Shown: positions 21,658-33,153, numbered from the stretch's first letter. The stretch is 64,000 bases of DNA from Sorghum bicolor (GCF_000003195.3 NC_012879.2:40802338-40866337); one strand, 5' to 3'. A program made the numbers and translations. The notes: generated by a model not told the origin, from the letters alone.

Positions 21658-22701
21658 CCATGCTACACATCTTCATCTATAGTGTGATAAACTCATAAAA
21701 CATCATAAGGAGCATCAACTAATGAGGATATTAAGACACAAGGGTCACCTCCTTCGCAACTGCGCTCGGCTAGTCCTACGTACGGGTGTGGACTACAGAG
21801 GAACCAATGCAGCTATCACCTACGCGGACTACCACACGACTAGGCAGATTAGGGTTCCTCGTAGGTACACAATATATCTAGACACCACGTCTACATAATG
21901 CGCACCACCTAACTCCTACTCACACAAGTACTGAATCAGGCGCTTTACGATCATATAACGATAATCATCATAAACCACATCTATATCGAATATGCAACTA
22001 GAATAAACTAAGAACTGAATAAATAGCAATATATTAAAGTAGAGCAAAGTCATAATGAAATACAAGATAATAATACCAATTTCTAGAAAACAGATCTGAA
22101 ATCCAGTGCGCAGCGCCCGATCTCTACTTGAACCTTGCTAGACACCTATACTAAGAACTTGAAGAACTAGAGCTCTACTTCTAATATCTAGAAACCCTAA
22201 CTTCTGACTACTCTTAATAAATGAAGCAGGAGGAATGAATTGAATCTAGGGTGTCCCTTGAGAGGGGGGTCCGCCCCTTTATTTATAGCTTGGTGGAGTG
22301 CACGTGCGTCGTAGGATCAAACCAACTTAACCAAGGGCCGAGATGCATCTGGAGAGGCGGTGGAGGAAGCTTTGGGAAGGGGGGCCGAAACCCTAAAGGG
22401 GGCGCCGGCCGGTGCTAGGGTGGGGCCGACAGGCCTCACCTAGCGGCCTGTGGCCCCCCAGCTCTTCGGGTGTCTTCCAGAGTCTTCCCACGTCCCGTTC
22501 GTGATCTTTTCGTGGCGGACATGTTTCGTGTTTATTTTGCACTTGAATCCCTCATTTCTACCTTTCAGGAAGTAGATCCTGAAAAATACAGAATATGCCA
22601 AACTTGTGGAAATTGTCAGTTTAAACCCTAGACTAGTGTGTTTTCATGTTCTTCTTCGGGTTTAAAGTTCTAATAGAAGTTGACATTAACCACCGTTAAC
22701 A
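21658..22701 (-). repeat. Element H: LTR (solo or truncated) related to the A/I/K LTRs
   Basis: On the minus strand it starts TGTTAACGGTGG at 22701. It has a GC-rich dyad region (about 22395-22460), a TATA box (TATAAATA, 22280-22287) and a transcribed part resembling the A-family LTR in order and wording (for example GACTTTGCTCTACTT). J abuts its other end at 21657/21658, so its true end may be lost. The right flank TGGTG would be its target-site copy. No internal region accompanies it. Confidence 0.65.
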
Positions 22702-23128
22702 TGGTGATCGTTAGATATGTTTCCACTAGTTGACCGAATAGATCCATGATAATTAGCTGGTGCCGCTCTGGTGGTCTAGCTCGAGATTGAATTCACCAAG
22801 GTGAGGGTTTCAGAGAGCTTGTGGTCGACTCAATCGATGGCCTTGAATAGGTCGAAGTTGTCAATCTGCTTCCCAATATAGCGAAGGAAGTCAAGGACGT
22901 GTTGTTGGCATGGTCAGTGATGTTGTCGGGGCGATAGTCATTGTGGCCAACATTGTCTGAGCCGTTGCCAATGTCGCCATAGATTGGATCTGGGTTTTTT
23001 CTGAAGTCATGGTCGTGAGGCCACCGGTGCCGGTCGTCCAGGTGACCTGGCCGATGGTGAACATGAGGCCTTCTGCCACGAAAGCGGAAGCGGGGATGAT
23101 GACCATCTTGTTTGTCTAGAGAGCTGTA
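22702..23128 (-). pseudogene. Gag N-terminal fragment of a second Tat unit left of G's LTR
   Basis: After the primer site, minus-strand sequence has an ATG (about 23092-23094) opening MVIIPASAFVAEGLMFTIG. This placement and style parallel the start of gag in element C (MATLTSPIPCSTV). The frame is soon followed by Asp/His/Asn-rich or Thr-rich readings in alternative frames and is cut by element H at 22701. I read it as the 5' end of an element that shares the LTR at 23155-24147 with G. Confidence 0.5.
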
Positions 23129-23153
23129 CGCACACCCCCTAGCTGGCAAACCA
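23129..23153 (-). promoter_or_regulatory. Primer-binding site next to the G LTR
   Basis: On the minus strand TGGTTTGCCAGCTAGGGGG follows the LTR end. It resembles the Tat-type primer site TTGGCGCGCCAGGTAGGG seen at 48033 in element C, with a few changes. Confidence 0.65.
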
Positions 23154-23154
23154 C

Positions 23155-24147
23155 TATTGACAAAAGCTGGTCGGCAGTCTACCTTGGGGTATACCCACGG
23201 TTGTAGATTATCGGTAGACAGGTACGCAAGCTACGAACTAGATGGTGATGAAAGACACAGATAAGGATTTTATCTAGGTTCGGCCACCATGAGGACATAA
23301 TACCTACGTCCGTTGATGCAAAATTGAATCTACAAACACAAAGGGCTAATACCCAATCTGATATCTAAGATGTGCCAGCCGATTTGACCTGTTAATCGAC
23401 AAGGATAGTAATTCGAGTACTTTGGTCCCGACAACAGTGATGCGCCCGGAAGTCATGGCCAAGAGGTACTCACACGGAACTCGAGGATCACCGAGGGTTG
23501 CACCAGAGTAATGCAACTCGCCGAATCGATGAGAACTCGTAAAAGAAAATATGCAAGTTGACGAAATCGTCGAGAAGTAAGTAGATGTAAAAGTATGAGT
23601 GAACTTGGATTGATATTGATTGATTCTCTTATTACATTACCCCTTGGCCTATATTTATACCCCAACCTAAAGAGTTGCAACTAAATATGACTAGGATCTG
23701 ATTCTAAGACAAAATTGGACTCTTACATAAGGCATACTCTAACAAATATAGAAAATAGAAAATAACACCTATCTACTTTCGTGTCCGCCTCAATCACGAT
23801 GAAGTCTTCATCGGCTCCTGCTCCATCAGCTTACTTCCTGTCGTCATAGGCTTCACCAGTAGTAGTCTTTGTTTCTCCCTTCATCAACATCGGCAATGCA
23901 TCATTATAAGACCTATTGGCAATAGTTTTCAAATTGCCATCGACAAACGCTATCTCCGATCTCACTAATCAACACTTCTAAATTTAAGTTAAAAGACAAT
24001 CCTTCCAATGATCACCACCTCTCATCGACAACAATTTCCATCGGCTGCTCTTCATTGGCACCTTCATGTTAGTACAATGCAACAAATTCCCCACTGCCGA
24101 TTAGTCCGTTTTGATTATCTTGACACATGCCAAAAACGGTGTCAACA
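23155..24147 (-). repeat. LTR of Tat element G, shared by two units
   Basis: A 993-bp LTR. On the minus strand it starts TGTTGACACCGTTTTTGG at 24147 and ends GTCAATA (a decayed GTCAACA) at 23155. A TATA box (TATAAATA) lies at 23652-23659. To its right is a polypurine tract and G's internal region; to its left a primer site and gag start. It is therefore the 3' LTR of G and the 5' LTR of a second unit. Confidence 0.75.
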
Positions 24148-24563
24148 CATGCCCCCCAATTTTGGAGTATAAAATCATTAATGCTCCAAAATTTACACTA
24201 GCTAACAATTGCCTTTAATAATTATCTCCATGACAAAATTTGTTGCCAAATCCAGTTAAACCAGCCTTGATCCTTGCGCCTCAGTAAATATCGCACAACC
24301 TCCAACCATCCTTGTCCCAATTACGGCTAGAATATAAAGGCAACCACTCATCGGCAAGGATCTAATACCATGCCACACTGCCGATCCTGGTATTAAAATA
24401 TTTTGTACATTGGAATATCCTCCAAATCATGATTACTAGCCATCAAATCATCCACACAATACCTTGATTATCGTGCGAACAGTGACCATATCCATCTGAA
24501 CAACCTTGACTTTTACGCGCGCGACAGAGAGATAAGTCCAGAATACCATTGCTCTATTTAGCC
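24148..24563 (-). promoter_or_regulatory. PPT of element G and spacer to the antisense gene
   Basis: On the minus strand AAAATTGGGGGGCATG abuts the LTR start, the expected polypurine tract. The remaining 400 bp up to the antisense TATA box contain no ORF; they hold GCCGAT/ATCGGC-type words typical of this element. Confidence 0.7.
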
Positions 24564-24571
24564 TATAAATA
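24564..24571 (+). promoter_or_regulatory. TATA box of the antisense gene in element G
   Basis: TATAAATA in the context AGCCTATAAATACATTTCC lies 64 bp before the ATG at 24635, on the strand opposite to G's pol. Elements C and F have the same TATAAATA in front of their antisense genes. Confidence 0.7.
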
Positions 24572-25679
24572 CATTTCCCTCAGATACCTTTCTTCTAACT
24601 CACCATCCTAATCTTCCAAAACCTACTCTCTCTGATGGCGATCTTGTCGAGCAACTGCACGACCTCAACTGGTGAGAACTCCCTCCAGAGGCAACCCCAA
24701 GTCCTCGGCTTCACCTCCATCCTGCTCAGAGTAATGACGATCAACTTCAACGTCCCTGCAGTCAGTCTTGTACCCATCTCCTTTTATTACAATCCCTTTT
24801 ACCTTTGCAAGTTCAAATATTTAGCGATTTTCTTTTTCTTTTCTTCCATCCTTTTGATCTGTCAAACTTAGGAGCTGAGCAACAAATTAGTTATTCCAAT
24901 CGATCAGTCGCAAATACAATACCTAGGCCCGATGGGTGACTCTGATCTAACCGATCAGATTAATGCAGAAACACATAGAATCCCCTTCAGAGCTCAGAAT
25001 TTTTCTCTAGATATGTGGAAAGACACCTTCCGATCTTGGTCAAAAACCACCAAGGGATGGAAAGACTGGTATCTGAGGGTCAATAGATCGAATGAAGTAT
25101 ACTGGGCAGAACGGAAACTAGACCAATGTATCAGGCAGTCTATTGCCAATATATAGAAGAACGAGTAGATGATGATAGCGGCTGCTTACATTTGGTCAGA
25201 CACCACTAATACTTTCATGTTCGGACACGGCCTAGCCACCCCTATTCTTGCCGATGTGCATATGCTCGTAGGCTTAGATATTTCAACAGCTGATGGCCAC
25301 ATGGTTTACAACAGAAGAGCTGAGTACAAAGTAAACACTCGCAACATCAACGGTTGGACATGATACATCCAAGAATACCAGAAGACCGGATCAGTTGGCC
25401 AAAGGGAACATGCCATATTCCTGAATATGTGGCTAGACAAATTTATCTTCTATGGCTGATCAGTAGGGCCAACCTATGTCTACCTTGCAGCTGCTGAGTT
25501 GCTAGCTCACAGCGCTAGGTTCCCCCTTGGCCGATACCTACTGAGCTCCACTTATCACCTTTTACACCAGGTGTCGGAGAAACTTCTGCTTGGCGAGCCC
25601 AATCTAGGAGGTCCATGGTGGTTTGTCAACATGTGGCTGAATGCTCACATGCACAAATGTCTGCAGTAGGACTTTATTG

Positions 25680-25684
25680 CTTAG
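25680..25684. other. Target-site duplication of element E, left copy (decayed)
   Basis: CTTAG, against CTCAA at 33149-33153 on the other side; two transitions apart. The antisense-gene frame is continuous if the CTCAA copy is used. Confidence 0.65.
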
Positions 25685-26920
25685 TGTTGGGTATTTTAAA
25701 CGCAAATAGAAAAATCCACAAGCGCACGGATACCAACGTAGCTTTCACCCAGGAGTATTCGAGAGTATCAATTTTCCACAGGGAACGTGAGTGTACTAAT
25801 TAAGATTCAAGATCGCCCAAGGATAACTATATAATTATTTTTGGTGGGAAGAGAGGAAGTTTCCTGAGAGTTCTCTAGTTGATCTAAGAATCAAGAATTA
25901 CTTCAAAGATTATTTATTTCGGGACATCAGAACACTGACCACATAAAGAGATGAGAAGGGGGCTAGGAAGCTCTGACTACGGTCCTACAAACACCGATCA
26001 GAACGAGGTGGAATTCGGCAACCGTTAGGGCTATCACTACCCTAGGGCTACCACAACAATCCACAGGATTGGGTGCAATTCTAGGTAATTGCAAGACTAA
26101 ACACCACGTCTAATCTATTAATTACTACTCTAGCCTTATAAAGACTAGAGGACTTTATGCAAGCGGCAATCCAATAAATAACTTGAATGTAAATAAAAGT
26201 AATTAAAGAACTCCGAAATTATGAATTGAAGAACTTGGAGAACGATGAAGAACGAACCAGTTGCTGCAAAAGTATAATGTTGAGGAAGATCCGACAGATC
26301 TGGCTCCTCCGCTCTCCTCTTCTCTCTCCCTATTTTCTAGATTACAACTAGAACTAACTAGAACTAGAACTAGAGGAATTAGAACTAGAACTAGATGAAC
26401 TAGAGGGATCCTCTCTACTTGGATGAAGAATTGAAACCCTAGCTTTGATTCTGTAGAAGAGGTATGATCTCTTGGGGCCAGGGGGCCTTGCTTATATAGT
26501 CTTTTTAGATGAATCTAGGCCATCGGATCAAACCGACATTGATTGAACGGTTATCCTTGATCCTTTAGGTCGGTGGAATATGATCCGCGAGACGGGTCCA
26601 AATTGGACACTATAGGAGGGCGGGCACCCTGGTCCTTAGGGTGGGCGCCCTGGGCCAGGCTCCGTTCGGCCTCTGCTTCGTTCTCGTGGCTTCTGGAGTC
26701 TTCTAGATGATAGAAAATTGCGCGACACGTTAATATCTCTATGTAAACCCGACGTGTGGGCCTTTGCTCCGTATTTCCTGATAACCCCCTACAGAAATAG
26801 AGAAACAACAAAACTCATGGAATTCTGTCAGATAAAACCCTAAGTCTGGTTGTGTGTTGCATTTGGATCCTTTTCCATGATTAGTTGATGGTTAAATGTG
26901 AGCATTAAGGACCGTCAACA
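25685..26920 (-). repeat. 3' LTR of element E
   Basis: A 1,236-bp LTR; on the plus strand it reads TGTTGGGTATTTT ... GACCGTCAACA. Minus-strand TATA (CTATATAAGC) starts near 26498. Upstream are twin palindromes at 26622 (decayed, GGGCACCC) and 26643 (GGGCGCCC). Confidence 0.9.
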
Positions 26921-26939
26921 AGCTCCCCCAAGCTTAACC

Positions 26940-26959
26940 TTTGCTCATCCCTAAGCAAA
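26940..26959 (-). other. Pre-PPT hairpin of element E
   Basis: Minus strand TTTGCT-TAGGGATG-AGCAAA. The arms differ from A/I/D (CTTGCTC/GAGCAAG) but remain complementary. Confidence 0.65.
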
Positions 26960-27670
26960 GATGAACTCAAGAGTTTCTGCAGTGGTTTCACGCCTTAAAG
27001 GTACACATGCATTCAAACAGGATCTCATCTCTAGGTTAGGGTAAATTGTTAAGATTTAAACTTACTCATTTTACCTTCCACCATGGGGCTTGCAATCGTC
27101 ACTTGTGTCTTGAGCAGTTAAAAGATATAACGGTCTAGTCAAGTGTCATGTCTCTTGTTCTTTGATTAACTATAGCTCTGGAGTTTTTGCAGATTTTTAA
27201 ATAAAACTCAGAGATTCCTTGTATGGCTCTCTCTAGTCTCTCGTTTGTGGTATTTCTGGATCCTTACCAAGGCAATAATGGTGTATGCCTTCTCTCAAAG
27301 AATGTGGTATTTTTGGTATGAGGCATAGTGGCATTGCCTTCTCTCTCACCCTACTCTAATAAGGTTTTGATATCTGGAGCTCATAGGTGGGAGACAGCTA
27401 ATATATACTTACAAGACATTTATTGCATAGTCAAACCATGGATCCAGAAAAACAAGTCAATAAGTCAAATCAAGATGTGCATGTGTGGCGAATGAATGGT
27501 GTATAGTGATGATGGTGATAACAGTGGTGAAAGTCTAATTCTACTTGTGCTCTTTTGAGGGGATACAAACCTTTCTTGCTCTTTTGAAACTTTTTGAGGA
27601 GAATGAGATGCTCAATATTTTATTTTTCTTTTCTCTCAGGTGAGTATCTTGTACCCCTAATTCTAGTGTC

Positions 27671-27751
27671 GGACACTTGTCCATTTTTACCTCTCGTCTC
27701 ACTTTTTCTTTTCTTCGAGGTTCCGGGCACTTGCCCCTTTTTATTTCCTCG
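27671..27751 (-). other. Conserved 3' UTR hairpin module (element E copy)
   Basis: On the minus strand the outer stem CGAGG/CCTCG (27747-27751 with 27716-27720) encloses GGGCAAGTGCCC. The second palindrome GGACAAGTGTCC is at 27671-27682. Compared with A, the inner arms changed from GAGC/GCTC to GGGC/GCCC, which keeps pairing. Confidence 0.75.
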
Positions 27752-29060
27752 TATTTTCACTTTTTTTAAAGCACTCACCCTCCTAGAATAATGTAGCAAG
27801 TGGTAGTAACCAAAACATCTCGAGCATTTATTTCACGGGGAATAACAGGGATGGATATGTTTTTGGCTATTCTCTCCCAGATTAGGAGTAGAATATTTTT
27901 GGATGGTTCTGGAGATGGAAATGGGTGGATATATGTGGATGCGTACTCCCGGAGTAGAAGCAGCATGTGTGAGTGAACGTGCAAGTGAATCTTGTTTTTA
28001 ACCACATGACAAGCTCCTAAGGGTCTACACCGCTTGACCACACTCAATGCTCATAAGCAGTAAAAAGTAAATGTATGGTTCATAGTTTAATAAGCATGTA
28101 TATATGGATGGGGTAGGATTTTAAACTCTCATCATACAGGAACTCATCATGCAACATTTTAAAGATTTTCAAATATAAAATTCTCCAGAATTCTAACATC
28201 TCTAGGAACAGATAAACAGTAGCTCAACCTTCTCATATCGTTTCTGTTAACGACTTAGACTTTAGATCAAGTACTCTTCCCACAAGTTCAGGTTTAGAGC
28301 AGATCTTAATTAATAACAGTCATGCCTAAACTTAAGAGAGATTTTAATTTTGAGAATTAGTCATGGTAGAGCAACTATTCATCATTTCCATGTGAGAGCT
28401 TATCATGAGGGTTCATAGCAAACTTTATTTATTTATTTATTTAGCAAACTAAGCAAAGATATATATATATATAAGCACAAAATCTTTATTTGGGTTTATA
28501 TGATTATGCATCTTTTTATTATTAGAGTAAAGTATAAACGTGAGTAGAATACTTAGCTGGATAAATGGGGGTGCTCTCCCCCAAGCTGGATTTTGTCGCA
28601 ATTTCTTCTAATGTAGCTAGCAGGTGGTGGAGGTGTATTTGAATGTCAGCAGCACCCTGACAGCGATTAGGATGTCCTCCGTCAGCTAGTCTTCTTTGAT
28701 CCTTGAATTCTATGGAGCTCAAATAGACAACAAAGCTTTGTGGAACTGGTTAAGTATTAGCATAAATATCTAGCCTTTATCATGTTGAGCCTCATCTATA
28801 AATGTTACTCTCTTTAGTAGGATCATAAATTTATTTTTATAATTTTATTTTTATAGGATAGGAATATTTTTATTTTATTTTTACGCCACCACAGTGAATG
28901 TACTTATGGGTTTTATGCCATGAGCATACTCACATTGGGCTTACTATTTTTTAACATTTTTATTTTCTTTTCGAGATGATATGTGATTAAACTAAGCAAA
29001 AAAAATTGAAGGGAAAAGGATAACTACCAAGTTTACCTCTTGGCAAGGCGTTCGGTGTTT

Positions 29061-30120
29061 TTAAGTCCTCCGAACAGGACTCTCCGTTTTCTCAGTCGTC
29101 CTGGGATTCACTGGATGGCGTAGTCGGTGGTTCCAGGGCGCCTGCTCTTCATTTATAACTATCTTCTCTCTCCACACCTGACTCGGTGCTACGGCCTCCT
29201 CAGGACAATTCTGTTCAAGCTGTATGTCTTCGGACCTTACTACTTCTCCTTCGTAGTCTGCCCATCCGTCCTTGATGATTTGCCTTCTCTGGTTGCGGTT
29301 GCGTCGTCTTCTTCTTGTCCTGACCTGCTTAGAGTCTTCAACTATATAGTTAGGGTCAGTAAAACAGCGGCGTACCTTCTCAGAGGTGAAGTGCTTGTGG
29401 ACTTCTCTAGTTCCAATGTAGATGATTGCTTTAATGGTGCTGAGGAACGGTCTTCCAAGGATGATGGGTGGATCGTATTCGTCTTCTCCCATGTCAATAA
29501 CCTTCAACCTTTCGGAATGTATGATCTGCCATCAGGAGCTGGGTCGTCCTTTTTGGTCAGGAATGGTGACTTAAGTCGACGATCTTGACCTCCTTGAACT
29601 GCAGTGACCATCTTAGCTGACTCGGTCCACACCTGCTTGTTCCTGTTCCTCCTGTTGGTCCTCTTCCTTGGTTCATGTCGGGATTGCTTTGGGATTTGTG
29701 TAGTATTGTTCTTGAAGGAAAACGTCTCCTTCCCCCCCCTTGATATAGAAATTGATCTTGGCAGCACTAGCGTAGATGACAGCTCCCGAGGTGTTCAGGG
29801 ATGGGCTGCCTAGAATGATAGGTGCTGTCTCATCCGTATCGGTCTCTATCACCACGAAGTCTGCTGGGGCGTACAAGGTACCAACTTAGACGCAGAGGTT
29901 CTTCTATATTCCCTTTGGGGAACTTAGTGTCCGATCTGCAAGCTGCACAAACATGGTTGTTTCTAGTAAAGATGTGTAAAGAATTTTTCATAGAGTACCC
30001 TGGGCATGATGTTGACGCTGGAGCCAAAGTCGCAGAGTGCTTCCAGGAAGTCCACCATGTCGATGGAGATCGGGATGACGGGGCGTCCTGGATCATCTCT
30101 CTTGACCGGTAGAAGGTCAG
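29061..30120 (-). pseudogene. Two tandem retropepsin-like domains of element E, frameshifted
   Basis: Minus-strand readings in shifting frames give, first, a copy with a catalytic-like CDFGSSVNIMP (near 30020-30045; usual D-S/T-G) and a flap/ILG part APIILGSPSLNTSGAVIYAS (about 29800). A Lys/Arg-rich linker follows. The second domain keeps only the late part, DPPIILGRPFLSTIKAIIYI (about 29460), and a basic RTRRRRRNRNQRR stretch. The catalytic half of domain 2 appears deleted (frame ends near 29507). The end reading PTTPSSESQDD stops at TGA 29092-29094. The two ILG segments are only about 35% alike by eye, so the duplication is old. No reading frame is intact. Confidence 0.65.
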
Positions 30121-31919
30121 TAATTACTTCCACAACGGGGTTACTCCAGTAGTTACGTCCTCAAGCATCTCAGGGCATTGATTGCTTGAGTGTCCAGTAT
30201 CTCCAGTGTGTTTGTGCTCGTAGATCTAGGTTCTTCACTTGGTGGAGTCTGGGAGTTGTAATACTCCTTCATATTTTGCTCGAAGTGTACCTGCTCATAG
30301 AGACAGGGCAGAGATCAAGTGCATGGGCCCTGTTGGTGGAAAACACCAAAAGAACCAAAAGTGTATTTGTTCTCTCTAACCTTAAGCATAGTGAGCAAGA
30401 CAAAGTTGATGGATAATAAGATCATGAGTGTAGCATTTAAAGCATTTGTCAGATCAGATTACTCAACCTAATGGAAAGATAATCTATCTATACTTATGTT
30501 TTTTTTATATATACCTTCCAAAGATTGAGTGTGCAACATTTTAGCTCATATGATGAGGAGTGTGGGATCAAAAAGGTGGAAGGACTAAACATGTTGAATC
30601 GAATGGGTTGGTTAATCTAGAGTTGTAAATCATACATGTTTGTCTCTTTTATTCATGTGAACGCCAGAACCAAGGAGAAGCTTATAGAAGTGATAGTCAA
30701 GTACCTTAAGATGTTACCTTACTTGAAGAGTGATGGTACAGTATTACCTTGTGGAAGCTTTCCTTTCTTAGCGGTTGTGAATCGTGTTTGTGGCACCCTC
30801 CATGGATCATCTCTTGTGAGCTATGCCTTCCTTGTGTAAATTGTTAAACTTCATGTGTCTCTCTCTTGTCTCCAATGTGAGTTTATCTCAGGACTTACCA
30901 GGTCGATATTGAAAGTTTTCCTGTAAGGGTTAGTCCAACAAAATATCCAATATCTATTATAGCATACTATCGGCTCAAAAATCAACCTAGACACCATGTC
31001 TAATTTGATTTAGGAGGACATTTTCACCTAAGCATCATGCTTAATTTAAACTCCCTTGGAAGTAAGATCATCATTCCTAAACTAAGCACCATGCTTAATT
31101 AAGAGATAAATGAAACTACTCCAAACCTAGACATATACTAAAGCAAATAAAGGTAGCATGAGAGCATTTATAGAGTTCTACTCAAGTGAAGATGAAGTAG
31201 TGTGATTAGTATTTAACAAATTGAGCATGTCTCAAAGGTAGGGACAACCAACATAGCAACATGACACAAGATGTTTTTATGTAAAGTACTCCCCCAAGCT
31301 TGAATTTTGTAAAATTCAAGTTTAGATGAATTTAATTCAATGTTGTATGATGATTGGTTGGACATACCTTGTGCTTGTCATTCATCCGATCTTCTTGCTC
31401 CAATCCTGGAAAGGTTAGTGACAAGAATACCCGAAGGAATTTTTTACAATTATCCTTATATGATCAACACACAAGGTAATGTTGCAAATAATTAAAAGCT
31501 CATGTTACGATCTGATCAGTGCTTATTTTAGGACACTAAGCTTGTCCTTGGGAAACCATCAATTTATGTCGGCGAAATGGTTTCCCCTCCAACGCTGACC
31601 TATATCAAGATCAACTCAACGAGATCTACAATATTTATTATCGACATATGTATCGACAACTGCCCTTTTAAAGTTTTTATAAATAGAAAGGAAGAGGGGG
31701 CTGGAGATCTCGAATGTGGTGATGTTGGAGAGACCAATAGATTGGGAAGATGTTGCATATGAGCATGGAGTAAATGAAGTGGCTATGAAATAAATTCCAT
31801 GCTCATTAATGCTTAGAGTGAAATCCATGTGGTATGGTGAAAATTATAAGGTGAGTGTGGTAAAAAAAGGGAAAAGAAAAAGGATACACGGACGACTTGG
31901 TTCGAAACTAGCACAGCTA
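30121..31919 (-). other. Long non-coding leader of element E
   Basis: Between the primer site and the protease-like ORF lie about 1.8 kb with no ORF of note. It contains a run of short palindromes (30988-31097) and an internal AAGCTTGGGGGAGTAC word (near 31285-31300, minus strand) that resembles the family PPT. Where related element D has gag, E has this leader, so gag was lost or replaced. Confidence 0.6.
30988..31097. repeat. Three related palindromes in the leader of element E
   Basis: TAGACACCATGTCTA (30988-31002), TAAGCATCATGCTTA (31029-31043) and TAAGCACCATGCTTA (31083-31097), spaced 41 and 54 bp. Each has 6-bp self-complementary arms. The first differs from the others at paired positions on both arms. 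Confidence 0.85.
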
Positions 31920-31943
31920 CCGTTCCTCGGCAACGGCGCCAGA
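31920..31943 (-). promoter_or_regulatory. Primer-binding site of element E
   Basis: On the minus strand TCTGGCGCCGTTGCCGAGGA lies after the LTR end and a short AGCTT spacer. TGGCGCCGTTGCCG-type sites are typical of Athila-like plant elements. Confidence 0.85.
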
Positions 31944-31948
31944 AAGCT

Positions 31949-33148
31949 TGTTGGGTATTTTAAAAGCAAACAGAAAAATCCGCAAGTGCACGGATACCGA
32001 TGTAGCTTTCACCCGGGAGTATTCCAGAGTATCGATTTTCCACAGGGAACGTGAGTGTACTAATTAAGATTCAAGATCGCCCAAGGATAACTATATAATT
32101 ATTTTTGGTGGGAAGAGAGGAAGTTTCCTGAGAGTTCTCTAGTTGATCTAAGAATCAAGAATTACTTCAAAGATTATTTATTTCAGGACATTAGAACACT
32201 GACCACAGAAAGAGATGAGAAGGGGGCTAGGAAGCTCTGACTACGGTCCTACAAACACCGATCAGAACGAGGTGGAATACGTCGACCGTTAGGGCTGTCA
32301 CTACCCTAGGGCTACCACAACAATCCGCAGGATTGGGTGCAATTCTATGTAATTGCAAGACTAAACACCACGTCTAATCTATTAATTACTACTCTAGCCT
32401 CATAAAGACTAGAGCACTTGATGCAAGCAGGAATCCAATAAATAACTTGAATTTAAATAAAAGTAATTAAAGAACTCAGGAATTATGAATTGAAGAACTT
32501 GGACAACGATGAAGAACGAACCAGTTGCTGCAAAAGTATAATGTTGAGGAAGATCCGACAAATCCGGCTCCTCCTCCGCACTCGTCTTCTCTCTCCCTAT
32601 TTTCTAGATTACAACTAGAACTAGATGAACTAGAGGGATCCTCTCTACTTGGATGAAGAATTGTAACCCTGGCTTTGATTCTGTAGAAGAGGTATGATCT
32701 CCAGGGGCCAGGGGGCCTTGCTTATATAGTCTTTTTAGATGAATCTGGGCCATCGGATCAAACCGACATTGATTGAATGGTTATCTTTGATCCTTTAGGT
32801 CGGTGGAACGTGATCCGCGAGACGGGTCTGAATTGGACACTATAGGAGGGCGGGCGCCCTGGTCCTTAGGGCGGGCGCCCTGGGCCAGGCTCCGTTCGGC
32901 CTCTGCTTCGTTCCCGTGGCTTCTGGAGTCTTCTAGATGATAGAAAATTGCACGGCACATTAATATCTCTAGGTAAACCCGATGTGTGGGCCTTTCTCTG
33001 TATTTCCTGATGACCCCTGGAGAAATAGACAAACACCAAAACTCGTGGAATTCTGTCAGATAAAACCCTAAGTCTGGTTGTTGGTTGCATTTGGATCCTT
33101 TTCCATGATTAGTTGATGGTTAAATGTGAACATTATGGACCGTCAACA
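31949..33148 (-). repeat. 5' LTR of element E
   Basis: A 1,200-bp LTR. Minus-strand start TGTTGACGGTCC at 33148, twin palindromes at 32852 and 32873, TATA (CTATATAAGC) near 32728, and end AAATACCCAACA at 31949. It matches 25685-26920 closely by eye. Confidence 0.9.
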
Positions 33149-33153
33149 CTCAA
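33149..33153. other. Target-site duplication of element E, right copy
   Basis: CTCAA; partner CTTAG at 25680-25684. Confidence 0.65.

Larger units (their letters stand above)
26921..29091 (-). other. PPT and 3' UTR of element E
   Basis: On the minus strand the region runs from the protease ORF stop to the PPT (TAAGCTTGGGGGAGCT next to the LTR). It is collinear with the 3' UTRs of A and I. The pre-PPT hairpin TTTGCT ... AGCAAA is at 26940-26959, and the double hairpin module at 27671-27751. No ORF of note. Confidence 0.75.
25685..33148 (-). mobile_element. Element E: Athila-like element with only retropepsin-like coding sequence
   Basis: On the minus strand: 5' LTR (31949-33148), Asp/Arg-type primer site, a 1.6-kb leader, a degraded ORF with two retropepsin-like domains, a 3' UTR with the conserved hairpins, PPT and 3' LTR (25685-26920). 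No gag, RT, RNase H or integrase is visible, so it would depend on proteins made elsewhere. It is inserted in the antisense gene of G. Confidence 0.85.

Noticed and set aside
21655..22708. CACCATG...CATGGTG inverted ends around H, read as terminal inverted repeats of a DNA transposon
   Set aside because: The interior has LTR features (U3 dyad, TATA, A-family-like transcribed part), the left junction is the start of the J LTR, and the inverted match is only 7-8 bp.
22793..23149. His/Asp/Asn-rich minus-strand ORF (119 codons) as a separate gene
   Set aside because: It overlaps the primer site and gag start of the left Tat unit, and is best read as a shadow or decayed frame of that gag leader.
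30988..31097. A CRISPR-like array
   Set aside because: There are only three short palindromes with unequal spacing, in a plant retroelement leader, and no cas genes.
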